Part shown: one piece after another, positions 42,015 to 52,140 of the stretch
Numbering within the stretch: the first letter of the stretch is position 1
How the letters are laid out: every line of letters begins with the position of its first letter
Origin: Thermosphaera aggregans DSM 11486
Lineage (GTDB): Archaea > Thermoproteota > Thermoprotei_A > Sulfolobales > Desulfurococcaceae
Direction of reading: 5' to 3'
Length of the DNA stretch: 64,000 nucleotides
Assembly: GCF_000092185.1 (NCBI RefSeq)
Contig: NC_014160.1
Coordinates: 434,001 to 498,000, forward strand
Position numbers and translations under genes: made by a program
The notes under the pieces: model-generated
Database searches by the model: none
What the model saw: the letters and a program-made list of their open reading frames with translations, nothing else
Told to the model about the DNA's origin: nothing

Positions 42015-42593
42015 TTGACGAGGATTCTAATCCTCGGTGATACCCATATCCCGGACAGGGCGGAGAGGATTCCACAGCCCCTCGTGAAGTTAGTGGAGAG
42101 TGAATTATGGGATTATGTCTTGTTCACAGGCGATTTTACCTCATTAGAGGTGAAGACATGGGTTGAGAGGCTGGGGAAGAAGACTTTTGCTGTTAAAGGA
42201 AATATGGATTATCTGCCCTATCCCACACACCAGAGAATTATTATAAACGACCACGTGTTCGGCGTTTTTCACGGTCATGGAGTCTCCCCTCGAGGAGACG
42301 TTAAGAAATTGGCTGTTATCGCGGAAAGTATTAAAGCTGATGTGCTAGTCACCGGGCACACGCATCTTCCTTTTGTTAAGTCGGACCCGTCGGGGAGGGT
42401 TTTGCTCCTTAACCCAGGGTCAGCAACAGGTGCTTGGAGCGGTGAGCTTGAATCAGGGCCACCAAGTATCATGCTCGTTGAAGCTAAGGATCAATTATTA
42501 GAGATTAAGCTGGTTCAAATTCTGCAAGATAGTCTTCACGAATCGGTGTTCATAGCTAGGAAAAGAGATAAATGGATCATCCATTCCGAATGA
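42015..42593 (+). CDS. MJ0936/YfcE-type metallophosphoesterase
   Basis: The 192-residue calcineurin-like phosphoesterase has all metal motifs: ILGDTHIPD, FTGDFTS, VKGNMDY (the GNxD form), FHGHG and VTGHTHLP. This set matches the MJ0936/YfcE family of small phosphodiesterases, active on bis-p-nitrophenyl phosphate or cyclic phosphodiesters in vitro; the natural substrate is unknown. TTG 42015 is the start, with GAGGT 8 nt upstream. It ends 12 nt from the convergent ABC importer operon. Confidence 0.9.
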   Translation: MTRILILGDTHIPDRAERIPQPLVKLVESELWDYVLFTGDFTSLEVKTWVERLGKKTFAVKGNMDYLPYPTHQRIIINDHVFGVFHGHGVSPRGDVKKLAVIAESIKADVLVTGHTHLPFVKSDPSGRVLLLNPGSATGAWSGELESGPPSIMLVEAKDQLLEIKLVQILQDSLHESVFIARKRDKWIIHSE

Positions 42594-42604
42594 AACGGAC
42601 ACGG

Positions 42605-43687
42605 TCATTCTGGAAATGGAGGTATGACGATAGTGTTCTCAGGGGGTATGTGGATTAGGATCTCCTCTCCAACCTTCACCGGTGCCGTGTTTGGGAAGTA
42701 GGCTAGGAGCGACAACGCGCCGAGTTTAATTCTCGCCTCTATTTTATCCCCTAAGAACATTGCAAAGTCTACTACTCCCTTGATTAAGTTTCTTGAAGAA
42801 GTTGCCGCCGAAGCCGTTCTGATAACCTCTGGCCTGATCACGACAGCTACTTTGTTTGGGAGAGTCTCAAACGGGGTGGTCCCCTCTAATAAGATGTCAA
42901 CACCTTCCAGCCTCACGGTTACTAGGCCATCAGCCTTGGAGACGAGTTCACCATGGTAAATGCTGCTCCGACCCAGGAAGTCCGCTACAAAGATGTTTTT
43001 GGGTTTAAAGTAAAGTTCCTGTGGGGTGCCGACCTGGACGAGCCTGCCCTTGTTCATGATTCCCATCCTATCGCTTATGCTTAGGGCTTCCAGCTGATCG
43101 TGAGTCACATAAATGGTTGTAATCCCTAGTTTCTTCTGTATTTTCTTGATCTCTTCTCTCATCTCAACACGGAGTTTTGCATCAAGATTGCTTAATGGCT
43201 CGTCTAGAAGTAGGACACGGGGTTGAACCACTAGTGCTCTTGCAAGGGCAACCCTCTGCTGTTGCCCCCCGCTGAGTTGAAGCGGATACCTGTCCTCCAG
43301 CCCGGAGAGCTTAACGAGTTCGAGAGCCTCTAAAACCATTCTCTTAATATCCTCGTCCGTTAACCCTAGTTGCTTCTTCCTTATTTTCAAGCCGTGGGCA
43401 ACGTTTTCAAAGACTGTCATATGGGGCCATAAAGCATAGTTTTGAAACACCATTGCAGTGTTCCTCTTGTATGGCTTAAGAAACGTTACGTCCTCGTTGT
43501 CAAAGTAGAGCCTCCCGGAGTCGGGTATTTCGAACCCTGCAATAATTCTCAGAGTTGTCGTTTTACCGCACCCACTAGGCCCTAGGAAGGTGAATAGCTC
43601 GCCTCTATTAATGTCAAGGGACACGTTATCCACGGCTATGACATTTCCGTAGGTTTTAGTAATCCCTTCGAGCCTAATCCGTGTCAA
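42605..43687 (-). CDS. ABC importer ATP-binding subunit (iron/spermidine type)
   Basis: The 360-residue ATPase has Walker A GPSGCGKT at 36-43, a Q-loop (VFQNYALWP), signature LSGGQQQR, Walker B VLLLDEP, the D-loop SNLDA and the switch His in YVTHD. A C-terminal TOBE-like regulatory domain begins near 240. It belongs to the FbpC/PotA branch of importers. It is the last gene of the binding protein-permease-ATPase operon, 12 nt after the permease. A TTG start preceded by a G-rich stretch is used. Confidence 0.93.
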   Translation of the reverse strand: MTRIRLEGITKTYGNVIAVDNVSLDINRGELFTFLGPSGCGKTTTLRIIAGFEIPDSGRLYFDNEDVTFLKPYKRNTAMVFQNYALWPHMTVFENVAHGLKIRKKQLGLTDEDIKRMVLEALELVKLSGLEDRYPLQLSGGQQQRVALARALVVQPRVLLLDEPLSNLDAKLRVEMREEIKKIQKKLGITTIYVTHDQLEALSISDRMGIMNKGRLVQVGTPQELYFKPKNIFVADFLGRSSIYHGELVSKADGLVTVRLEGVDILLEGTTPFETLPNKVAVVIRPEVIRTASAATSSRNLIKGVVDFAMFLGDKIEARIKLGALSLLAYFPNTAPVKVGEEILIHIPPENTIVIPPFPE

Positions 43688-43699
43688 AAACCCCGCCCC

Positions 43700-45973
43700 C
43701 TAAGCACCTATAAATGCGTATCTTTGCTTAAATACGTAGACAACTATTAATACTGCGACAAGCTGGAGCAGGATTAGGATGGTCCCCATTGCAGCCGTTA
43801 CCTGGGGCCCCACCCCTGCTCCACCGCTATAGTATTGTCTCATATAATATGTTAATGGGGCCTGGTTCTCATTCATACCTCCGAAAGTAATGCTTGTGCT
43901 TACCTCCGTGGACATGTAGATGAAGCCTAGAAGTGCGCCGCTCAGCACGTATCCTATGATGAATGGGAATATAACTCCAAACACTACCTTGATTCTTGAA
44001 GCTCCAAGATTCATTGCTGCTTCCTCAAGATTTTCGTGAACCTGTTGGAACCCTGCGAACACAGATCTCACAACATATGGAAGCCTCCTAACGCTGAATG
44101 CTATGATGAATACTATCCATGCTTGGAAGCCCGGGTTAGCAGGGTGGAGAAAACCGAGAAGAGCCGGGTTTAACTCCCCTATGAATGAAAACGTAATGTA
44201 ATATCCCAGTGCTACCACTAGGCCCGGTATCGCGAGAGGTGCCGTCGCGAGTGAGTCGAGAAGGTTGCTAAGCCATTTTATCTTTAAACGGCTTACGCTG
44301 TATCCGACGCTGATAGCTAAGAAGACCGCGATCATTACTGAGACGGACGCGTATAGGAATGTGTTCTTTAAATAGTTTAATATGTTAGGATCTGTCAAAG
44401 CCCTGTTCATGTATACCATTACATCTTCGAGAGACGAAGGTATTTGGAGCACTAGTCCCTGAACCTGCCCAGCCTCTATTCTGGTAAAAGGTTGTAGGAT
44501 GTTAAGGGACATTAAAACCACGCCGATCTGTGGGAGAGCTGTGAAAACCACCAGCGGGAAAATGCCCAGATATACTGCTAGCATGCCTGGAATACCCAGC
44601 TTATGCTCCCTTTTCTGCCATCTACCACCTCTGCTTATCATAGCATATGATCTCATTCCGACATAGTTCCTGATAGCAATGAAACCCATAAGAGAGATGA
44701 ATAATAATATCAACCCTAGCGCCGCCTTCTCGGGAGAAACAACTCCTCTAGCATTTATTATCCCATCATATATCTGGTAACTTATCAAATTCTTAAAGTT
44801 GAAAACTATTGGAGCAGCTAAATCCTCCAGGCTGAATATAAATACGATTATCGACCCAGCCACGATCCCTGGCAACGCTAAAGGCAGTGTGACGTTGAGA
44901 AATAGTTTTAAACCCCTTGCGCCAAGGTTCTCGGCCTGCTCCTCCATGGAGGGGTCAACGTTGAGAAAGCTCGCGTAAGCGTTTAGATACACGATAGGGT
45001 AGAACGTCATTATTTGCGAGATAATAACTCCCGCTAATCCTTCCACTCTTAAAGTGTATCCTGTAAAATATTTGACTAATTGTGAAATAGGGCCTCCTTC
45101 ACCCCATAGCAATCTTATCACGTAAGCGTTGACGAACGGAGTGACGAATAATGGAACCATTGCAAGTATCCTGAGGAACATTTTACCTTTAAAGTCGTAT
45201 CTGGCAAGAGAAAACGCAACAATTACCCCAAGAATTGTGGCCACAAGTGTAACGACAGCTGAAACCAATAAACTATTCAACAGAGATCCGTAGTCAACCC
45301 CCTTTAAAATTATCAGGTTCAAGGGCTCGATTACTCGTACAGGGTTTTTATCAAGAGGGTTTAGGTTAACATATGTTAACGTAGGTGATTGGGGTCTTAG
45401 ATGCCCCCTTAAAATTGTTTCGAAATTACTCCACCATTCACCCCCGACAGGCGGGGTGAAGGCGTAGATAAGCACTGAAAGTATTGGAATGATCAGGAAA
45501 AGGAAAAGATAGGTAAAGCCGAAAACCAGGAAGAACCACATGGTCTTATCTAATTGAGATATCGCAGACTTTATTCTCCGACCCAACCCCCGAGAAACTC
45601 CTCTATGAATCTCCAATGTAGCTTTCCTTCTCTTCAGCCTCTCGTATAAGAACCCACTTAAGGAGAGAGATAGAAATGGAGTCAGAATCAGCCCCAGAGC
45701 TGTAGGGATTCCAGGTATATATAGAACAATGACGAAGAAAACATAAAGGAATGATAATATTGATAAAAAGCTCAGTGACGAACTGAATTTGATCTTTTTG
45801 AAATCAAAACCCATGTATAGGAATAAAGGCCCCATGAGAAAGCCGATAAACCATAACCCAGACTCTAAAATAATTACTTCATTTTGTGAAAGATTTAAAT
45901 CAGAAACGGCTCGATAAGCCAGTGATAGAATAACGCCGAAAACAAACACGTCTAAAAGCTTGACCTCTCTCAT
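43700..45973 (-). CDS. ABC importer fused permease (two transmembrane domains)
   Basis: The 757-residue protein (ATG 45973; TTG 45982 also in frame) contains two MetI-like permease domains in one chain, as in FbpB-type iron transporters. The two EAA loops that bind the ATPase are EEQAENLGARGLKLFLNVTLP near 345 and EEAAMNLGASRIKVVFGVIFP near 650. The N-terminal 110 residues add about four hydrophobic helices and a basic loop not usual for FbpB. About 16 helices are expected in all. It lies between the binding protein gene (33 nt) and the ATPase gene (12 nt). Confidence 0.93.
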   Translation of the reverse strand: MREVKLLDVFVFGVILSLAYRAVSDLNLSQNEVIILESGLWFIGFLMGPLFLYMGFDFKKIKFSSSLSFLSILSFLYVFFVIVLYIPGIPTALGLILTPFLSLSLSGFLYERLKRRKATLEIHRGVSRGLGRRIKSAISQLDKTMWFFLVFGFTYLFLFLIIPILSVLIYAFTPPVGGEWWSNFETILRGHLRPQSPTLTYVNLNPLDKNPVRVIEPLNLIILKGVDYGSLLNSLLVSAVVTLVATILGVIVAFSLARYDFKGKMFLRILAMVPLFVTPFVNAYVIRLLWGEGGPISQLVKYFTGYTLRVEGLAGVIISQIMTFYPIVYLNAYASFLNVDPSMEEQAENLGARGLKLFLNVTLPLALPGIVAGSIIVFIFSLEDLAAPIVFNFKNLISYQIYDGIINARGVVSPEKAALGLILLFISLMGFIAIRNYVGMRSYAMISRGGRWQKREHKLGIPGMLAVYLGIFPLVVFTALPQIGVVLMSLNILQPFTRIEAGQVQGLVLQIPSSLEDVMVYMNRALTDPNILNYLKNTFLYASVSVMIAVFLAISVGYSVSRLKIKWLSNLLDSLATAPLAIPGLVVALGYYITFSFIGELNPALLGFLHPANPGFQAWIVFIIAFSVRRLPYVVRSVFAGFQQVHENLEEAAMNLGASRIKVVFGVIFPFIIGYVLSGALLGFIYMSTEVSTSITFGGMNENQAPLTYYMRQYYSGGAGVGPQVTAAMGTILILLQLVAVLIVVYVFKQRYAFIGA

Positions 45974-46015
45974 TTCTCCCAACCTTATTATTAAGGTATG
46001 ATATGAAAAAATAAT

Positions 46016-47755
46016 TTAAACTTTCCTTCCTCTAAGGAAGAAATAAGCTACAATTACGGCTACTACAGCTACTAAAATGATAACACTAAATGGTACCCCT
46101 CCCCCGGTTTCCTGCTGTGTTGGGGATGTGGTGATAGTAGTTGTCACTGTCGTATCTGTGGGAGCCGTCGGTATGGTAGTTCCTGGTGTGGTCGTAGGTG
46201 TTTCAGTGGGAGAGGTCTCCGTAAAAGGTGTTGTGGTAGGAGTGATTGTGGGGACTGGTGCGCCATTTAATGCCTGCTGGAGCAAATTCAAAGCCTCTCT
46301 ATATCTCTGGCGAGAAAGATCCTCCCATGTCCTTCTTAAAGTACTTAGGATTGATGATTGGTTCATATACGGGTTTATCTTTATGGCGTATTCTAGTGAG
46401 AATGTGACCGTTTCATTAGTTAGTGGGTCGGTGAACACCAGTGGTTTAGATATGTACCACACTAGGTATTCATACCAGTCCTTCGAAATCCTACCTTGCA
46501 AGTAGGCGTTAGCGATCTGGGCCCACGCAGGGGTTAGATCATCATGCGCGTTTACCAAGGTTGCCTTAAAGTAATTTACAACTGCATCAACCCACTGAGT
46601 GGAGAGTGTTTCATTGAAAACTATTCCACCGGCTTGTTGAATGTTTTGCAGGGCTTGATAAAGATCGGGTCTTTGCTGACCACCAGGGGTATCGAAGACT
46701 CTGGGATTTACTGGTAGCCTGTTTATCTCCCTGTCCAGCCATACTTGTTGTCCGCCAAACTCGCTCAGGACCCATGCGATAAATGCTGCGGCGTGAACTG
46801 GATACCTTGAATCCTTAAGTAACGCTATTGGATCGGCATTAACAATGGACTCGTTAGTTGGTATAATATATTCGCAGGCTGGATTAGTATTCATGGCCAT
46901 ATAACCGTAGAAGTCTATAGTGGTTCCTATTCCTATATCGCCTCGTATTACAGCATCTCTCACATCTCCGCTACCTGAGTATATTATTGCATTGGCTGCT
47001 AGGAGCGTTAATATACGCCACCCTTCCTCCCATCCCTTAGCCTGAAGGATTATTTCGAATATTCTGGTATTACTAGTACTCATTGTGGGATCTGCGGTCC
47101 CCACTATGTGGATATCGGGAAGATATCTAGCGTACTGTGGAGATGCCAGGTCCGCCCACTTTTGTGGAACAGGCACGCCGTAACGGTTCAACACATCCTT
47201 GTTAACGGTGAATCCGAAGCTACTTACGCTTGCACCTATCCACACTATGTTGCCACTCTCGTCAACCCGGTAGGTCTCGGCTCCCGCTATCCTATCGGGA
47301 ATCTTCGACAACTCGTAAAGTATGGCGTAGTGGGCTGGATGTATCGAACCATTGAGCTCTTGTATGAAACCCATACTGTAGATGTTATTAAAGAGTGTTG
47401 GTCCTCCTCCCCACGCTATATCGATCGGGGTTCCAAGAGATTTAGCCCTGGTAATGTAGTCAGGCCATGATTCGGCAGCAACATACAAGAACTGAATATC
47501 ATTAATGCCCAACTCTTGGGCTACTGGGCTATTTAAGAATAATTGCTTAGTAAGCGATAAAATTGAAGATTCATGCCTTGTTATTATTCTAAGAACTATT
47601 CCCCTATCGCTTGTAAGACTTTTCAAATAGTTGAGCCAGGGATACGGCTCTCCTTCAGAACCCCACGGCCATTCGCCAACGATAGGTGTCGCCGATGTTA
47701 GAAGCATTAACACTATAAATATCGTACTTATAAACGTAAACGTCTTATTCCACAT
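46016..47755 (-). CDS. ABC importer extracellular binding protein with Thr-rich stalk and C-terminal membrane anchor
   Basis: The 579-residue protein starts with a signal peptide (KTFTFISTIFIVLMLLTSATPIVG) preceded by an AGGTGG ribosome site. The ectodomain of about 450 residues is a family 1 / iron type II periplasmic-binding fold (DIAWGGGPTLFNNI...VSSFGFTVNKDVL...FIAWVLSEFGGQQVW). A Thr/Pro-rich stalk of about 50 residues follows, then one membrane helix and RGRKV. The membrane anchor is C-terminal, as in archaeal solute-binding proteins. Substrate is inferred to be ferric iron or a polyol from the permease type; nothing in the ligand site proves it. Confidence 0.9.
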   Translation of the reverse strand: MWNKTFTFISTIFIVLMLLTSATPIVGEWPWGSEGEPYPWLNYLKSLTSDRGIVLRIITRHESSILSLTKQLFLNSPVAQELGINDIQFLYVAAESWPDYITRAKSLGTPIDIAWGGGPTLFNNIYSMGFIQELNGSIHPAHYAILYELSKIPDRIAGAETYRVDESGNIVWIGASVSSFGFTVNKDVLNRYGVPVPQKWADLASPQYARYLPDIHIVGTADPTMSTSNTRIFEIILQAKGWEEGWRILTLLAANAIIYSGSGDVRDAVIRGDIGIGTTIDFYGYMAMNTNPACEYIIPTNESIVNADPIALLKDSRYPVHAAAFIAWVLSEFGGQQVWLDREINRLPVNPRVFDTPGGQQRPDLYQALQNIQQAGGIVFNETLSTQWVDAVVNYFKATLVNAHDDLTPAWAQIANAYLQGRISKDWYEYLVWYISKPLVFTDPLTNETVTFSLEYAIKINPYMNQSSILSTLRRTWEDLSRQRYREALNLLQQALNGAPVPTITPTTTPFTETSPTETPTTTPGTTIPTAPTDTTVTTTITTSPTQQETGGGVPFSVIILVAVVAVIVAYFFLRGRKV

Positions 47756-47836
47756 GATTCCACCTATACATATTATCTAATATGCTATTATAAATTATTT
47801 CGAGAAAGGGGGTTTATTGGGAAAAAAGATCGAGTT

Positions 47837-49792
47837 CTACTTCTTTCTCATCATCATGAATGCCATTCCAATAATTACGAGCAAAAGTACTCCGGCAACA
47901 ACACCGGTAACGGTATAGTCTGTTACTGTTACTGTGGATACTGATTCTTCAATCTTCGTTGTTGTGGTTGTCTCGGTTTCTGTCTGTGTGACGGTTTGGG
48001 TTTCCGTAACTGTGTCTGTCTTAGTAACTGTCTGCGTCTGAGTCTCAGTTATTGTCGTGGTTAATCCAGCTTCAAATAATCCGAGTAGTTTAACACCGCT
48101 AACCTTTGCAGGAATCTTGTTAGCTGTGTCGTAGCTCGTCAGCATAGCGTATTGCTGTTCAGGAGTTGGGGCTAAGATGTCAACTACTTTGGGCTGGACT
48201 CCGGCTAATATTGCCAGCGGGTCTCCACCACCTAACACCCATTCACCCGGGTCACCGGCCTGTACCGCCCTTATCTTTCCTTCTCCATATCCGTCGTAAC
48301 TGGAGACCGCTACGAAGACAACCCAGTTTCTAATGTTTTCAACATCCTCTAGCAGTGTCTTGGATATTTTAACCTCTATGGTGTTTGGCTCTATGTCGCT
48401 GAGGTAGACGTCGAATAAGTCGTTATTGTTATACTCGTCAGCCAGCCTGTCCATCTTAGCGTTGAAGAGTACTGATACCTCTCCATCCGGATAGGGCGTG
48501 GAACCCCAGCCCGGTATGGCGATCACCGCGTAGTGCCATCCATGCCATATCTGTACTCCAAGACCTATGCTTGAGGTATTGATTGGCAATGCTTCAGAAG
48601 TTGTTGTGATATAGATTTGAACATTCTGGAGGCAGAATCCGTTTGGACCGTTCCACGGGTTCCCGCCCAAGTTTTTCACTGTCGTCCTAAAGTATACGAA
48701 GTTGTCATCAATGTAGACTCCAAACTTTACCAGGTCGTATATGGAGGGCTGGAATACCGGGTTTGTCGGGTAGAGCAGAGTACCAGTACCTTTATCGTCT
48801 CCCTCCGGATCCGAGAACACTGCGATCGTTTCTAGTCTAACAACAGGATCATAGGTTTCAAGTATTCTTACGAACCATTTTATAAGGTTTGTCACAAAAC
48901 GGGGGCCGTCGAGCTGTACCCCGTAGTATGTAGAGGCCCATGCCGGTTCATAGTCTCCGTATAACGACTCTCCAGCTACCACGATTAGGTTGTTCTTTTC
49001 CTGATGGTACTCGGCGGCGTATGCAACGAAGTCCCAGTCTCCTGTGCCATAGATTAATGGGTCATACAGGTATGGGCTCGGGGCTTGGTTGTCACCTGTG
49101 TATGATAGGTGATACCATGCTATCCTTATAAGTCCTGGGAAGGTTTCGTTCACAGGGTTGTGATAGTTGCCCATTTCGTCCTGCCAGATCACTGCGGTCG
49201 GGCCGTGCATAAGTATCGGGTATTGTAACCCTTCGTCTATCATGTTTGTGAACAGCTCAGGTATATTGTCGGGCTCAACGAAAGCTGTCATACGGTAGTA
49301 TGCACCACAGCAAACGGGTGAATCAACGCCCTTGTAGGTATAGTTCCTGCATGGGGTGGGGGAATAGACTGCTCCGTGCTCCAGCCTCAGCTTAGCGCCT
49401 ATGTATTCTAAGAGGTTGTTCACTGCAGCGATACTGTTTATCCCACCGCCGTAGTCGCTGTCGCCTGCCACGTACAGTACTTTATCTCCTTTTGAAAGCC
49501 ACTGCACGAGAGCGTCAAGCTCTTCCGGCGCAAGGCTTGCAGTAGGCTGCCCTATTAGGAGTATGTCGACGTCTGCGAGATTGGATGCTGAGAAGGGTTC
49601 TTGTTGAATGATTTTCCAGTTGACAAACGTTATGTTCCCCATAATATAATCGAGATACTTGTTGCTCTCGCCGTGAGCAAGATCAACTGCGACCGTGACG
49701 GTTTGGCCCGGTTTCACGAGCGCGTTAGTGGTCAAAGGTATTGCAGATACTAATAGGAATGAGATGATTAGGATTGTGAACGCGTTTTTCAT
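47837..49792 (-). CDS. Secreted glucodextranase C-domain-like protein with Thr stalk and membrane anchor
   Basis: The protein of about 651 residues starts at ATG 49792, with GGGTG upstream; an ATG six codons earlier is less likely. A signal peptide is followed by a GATase-like region (VDILLIGQPTASLAPEELDALVQWLSKGDKVLYVAG). Near residues 330-570 is a DOMON-like domain resembling the glucodextranase C-terminal sugar-binding module (DPEGDDKGTGTLLYPTN). A Thr/Glu/Val stalk of repeating TxTxTxT pairs, one helix and MMMRKK end the chain. It may present a carbohydrate-binding surface module. It is in the same orientation as the ABC importer. Confidence 0.85.
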   Translation of the reverse strand: MKNAFTILIISFLLVSAIPLTTNALVKPGQTVTVAVDLAHGESNKYLDYIMGNITFVNWKIIQQEPFSASNLADVDILLIGQPTASLAPEELDALVQWLSKGDKVLYVAGDSDYGGGINSIAAVNNLLEYIGAKLRLEHGAVYSPTPCRNYTYKGVDSPVCCGAYYRMTAFVEPDNIPELFTNMIDEGLQYPILMHGPTAVIWQDEMGNYHNPVNETFPGLIRIAWYHLSYTGDNQAPSPYLYDPLIYGTGDWDFVAYAAEYHQEKNNLIVVAGESLYGDYEPAWASTYYGVQLDGPRFVTNLIKWFVRILETYDPVVRLETIAVFSDPEGDDKGTGTLLYPTNPVFQPSIYDLVKFGVYIDDNFVYFRTTVKNLGGNPWNGPNGFCLQNVQIYITTTSEALPINTSSIGLGVQIWHGWHYAVIAIPGWGSTPYPDGEVSVLFNAKMDRLADEYNNNDLFDVYLSDIEPNTIEVKISKTLLEDVENIRNWVVFVAVSSYDGYGEGKIRAVQAGDPGEWVLGGGDPLAILAGVQPKVVDILAPTPEQQYAMLTSYDTANKIPAKVSGVKLLGLFEAGLTTTITETQTQTVTKTDTVTETQTVTQTETETTTTTKIEESVSTVTVTDYTVTGVVAGVLLLVIIGMAFMMMRKK

Positions 49793-49870
49793 ACGTATTA
49801 CACCCTTCATTAATTGTTAATATCACCATTGGTATATAAACTTGAAATGAAATGGTAGGTAGGGAAAAAA

Positions 49871-52087
49871 TTATTTTCTGAGGAAGAAGACGTAAATCAC
49901 TGCTACTATTACAATCAATACAACTATGATCAATCCAACTAGTGTATAGTCTCTTTCTTGTTGAGACGGTGGTTGTACCTCAGTCGTCGTGAAAGGCGAT
50001 GTAGTGGTGGTTGTTTCTGTTATTGTAGTGCCTGTAGTGGTGGGAGTCCATGTTTCTGTGGTTGTAGTGGTGGTTGTTGTGGTTGAAGGGCTTGTCGTCG
50101 GTTCCGTGGTGTTGGTAGGAGTCTCAGGCTCTACTACTATATCTGAAACGACAATAATAGGGTTAGCAGGGGGCTGAGCACCGTAGGGGATAAACGTTAT
50201 GTTGAAGACCTTGAGACGTGTTCTCCCATAGTAGTCTGTGATAGTTGCATTGAGTAGCACTGACTTTGCAGTGGTTGATACTATTGTAAACTGAAGGGTA
50301 TAGGAGATATTGTTCAATTTCTGAGTGAACGTATTGGGGGTTTGAGTATAAGTTAAGGAGGAAACGTTAGATCCGTCAACCAAGACGAATGAGACGGATT
50401 GAATACCCCATTCGACATCTATTCCTTTGAGATATAGAGTGAAAGTCCTGTTTAAATACGGAGGTTTTGGAGTGTAAGAGCTGACTATAATATCGGGCGG
50501 GTCATTATCCGGTGCGTTATAAAATACTAGTTCAATACTATCCCCATATTTCACTTGTAGTTTAAGGGAAAGGTAGAGCAGGTTATTCCTCCAATACGTG
50601 TTTACTTCTAATCCGGGCGGGTTCTCTGGAGTTACTTTATAGCTAACGCTTGAGCCATTCCATGGTAATACCCAGAAGAGTTCTCCCGAGACATTCAACC
50701 ATTCAAGATTATTGCTGAGCGAAATCGTGTAAGCATTGTTTGACAATGCTAAAGTGACTGGGAAGTAAGTCTTATTGGCCCAGCCCAGGTTGTTTGCTGG
50801 AGGATAGATTCCTATCGGGATACTGTTCAGTGCTAGGGGAGTTGAAGAGTTTTGAAAGCCAATGAATGTTGGAGGCCTTATAGGGAAGGAAATGTCCCCG
50901 GTTTCAAGATTGAATTTGAAAAAGCCTATTGCGTCATAACTGGCAGTTCCGTGAGCGGTTGTAGTGAAAGTCATGAATAAGGTTGTAGTGTTTGTCCTAA
51001 CACTGGTGTATTTCACGTAAAAGTCTCTGTGAACATGTCCTGAGAGAACGAAGGTAACGTTATAGTCTTCGATCAGCTTTAAAACGTATCTAAAAGCTGT
51101 CATGTTATTGCTCCAGTAACTGCTAACCGGGGTCTGAACTCCTTGGGAGTAAGGTTTCAACGTTTCAGTGTCATTATACCAAGTGTATAGCTCGCCCTGA
51201 TAGTAGAACATTGGATGATGGACCAGTATGGCCTTATAAGGTATATAGCTATAATTGGACAGTACTTCTTCAAGGAAGACTATTTGCTCCCAGGTTGGGG
51301 TTCCGCCCTCAGCGCTGAATAATCCAACTACTAGGAGTTTGCTCCCCAGAATTCTATACCAATAGGAAGGGCCAAGATATTTTCTATAATTTGAGTCTGG
51401 CGCATCGTGATTACCGGGAATACCGAGGATAGGATACCTGTACAATAGAGAATATCTATAGGTTTGGGCCGCATAGTATTCCCCGGGAGAAGCTTGATCC
51501 GCTATATCTCCCAGCCAGAAGATGAGATCCGGGTTTAACACGCCGGCTAATGTAAAGGCTGAAACCCTGTTTATGTCCCCTGTGAAAGTATTTGGAGTAC
51601 CTGTTATGAAGTGAAGATCGGTCATTACTGCAATTTTCAGCTCGCTAGGCCACTGCGATACAACCCACACACTTCTTTTAATCTGAAATGTTTTTGTCTC
51701 TGATTCAATGATGAGATCATATAACCCGTCTTCAACTCCTAGTGGTAGTGTAAAATTATACCGGTCTACCCCAGCCCGGTCTACCCCTAGCGAATAGTTG
51801 AGGTATACGAAATTATTGTTCGACAGCTTAGCAGTGACAAGATAAGCTCGCGTTACCGATAAACCCGCATAACTCTGTGTCAATGTAAGTTGCATAACAC
51901 TGCCTGGCTCCACTATTGCAGGCAGTGCTGGACCTATCTCATTGAAAATATTCTCTGTTACGTTGTAAACGATCCCGGGCAATGTCTCCGTGTTCTGCGC
52001 GATTAGTAAACTCATATTGAATATGAGGAAGAAGACTATCATAGCGACGCCTGTGAACAACAATGGCTTCCTATTCATTTCATCCAC
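49871..52087 (-). CDS. Secreted calcineurin-like metallophosphoesterase with Thr stalk and membrane anchor
   Basis: The 738-residue protein has an N-terminal membrane segment or signal (FTGVAMIVFFLIFNMSLLIAQ) and a beta domain. A metallophosphoesterase domain follows near 155-400: MTDLHFI, FWLGDIADQ, GIPGNHDAPD, VHHPMFY and LSGHVHRDF. More beta-rich domains with many N-glycosylation sequons come next, then a Thr-rich stalk (a run of nine Thr within it), one membrane helix and FFLRK. It is probably a cell-surface phosphatase or phosphodiesterase that could scavenge phosphate. It is divergent from hjc. Confidence 0.9.
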   Translation of the reverse strand: MDEMNRKPLLFTGVAMIVFFLIFNMSLLIAQNTETLPGIVYNVTENIFNEIGPALPAIVEPGSVMQLTLTQSYAGLSVTRAYLVTAKLSNNNFVYLNYSLGVDRAGVDRYNFTLPLGVEDGLYDLIIESETKTFQIKRSVWVVSQWPSELKIAVMTDLHFITGTPNTFTGDINRVSAFTLAGVLNPDLIFWLGDIADQASPGEYYAAQTYRYSLLYRYPILGIPGNHDAPDSNYRKYLGPSYWYRILGSKLLVVGLFSAEGGTPTWEQIVFLEEVLSNYSYIPYKAILVHHPMFYYQGELYTWYNDTETLKPYSQGVQTPVSSYWSNNMTAFRYVLKLIEDYNVTFVLSGHVHRDFYVKYTSVRTNTTTLFMTFTTTAHGTASYDAIGFFKFNLETGDISFPIRPPTFIGFQNSSTPLALNSIPIGIYPPANNLGWANKTYFPVTLALSNNAYTISLSNNLEWLNVSGELFWVLPWNGSSVSYKVTPENPPGLEVNTYWRNNLLYLSLKLQVKYGDSIELVFYNAPDNDPPDIIVSSYTPKPPYLNRTFTLYLKGIDVEWGIQSVSFVLVDGSNVSSLTYTQTPNTFTQKLNNISYTLQFTIVSTTAKSVLLNATITDYYGRTRLKVFNITFIPYGAQPPANPIIVVSDIVVEPETPTNTTEPTTSPSTTTTTTTTTETWTPTTTGTTITETTTTTSPFTTTEVQPPSQQERDYTLVGLIIVVLIVIVAVIYVFFLRK

Positions 52088-52112
52088 CAGGTTAATTTAA
52101 CTCTAAAAAGAC

Positions 52113-52120
52113 TTTAAATA
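52113..52120 (+). promoter_or_regulatory. TATA box for hjc
   Basis: TTTAAATA is centred about 25 nt before TTG 52141, which places transcription start at the start codon. The hjc mRNA is therefore probably leaderless, and TTG 52141 is preferred over TTG 52132. Confidence 0.6.
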
Positions 52121-52140
52121 AAATTGGGGGCTTGACTGGT

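Noticed and set aside
46077-46505. 142-codon Val-rich open frame on the plus strand
   Set aside because: It is the complement of the Thr-rich stalk of the ABC binding protein; the Val runs come from reversed Thr codons.
49989-50177. Val-rich open frame on the plus strand
   Set aside because: Complement of the Thr stalk of the surface phosphoesterase; no start signals.
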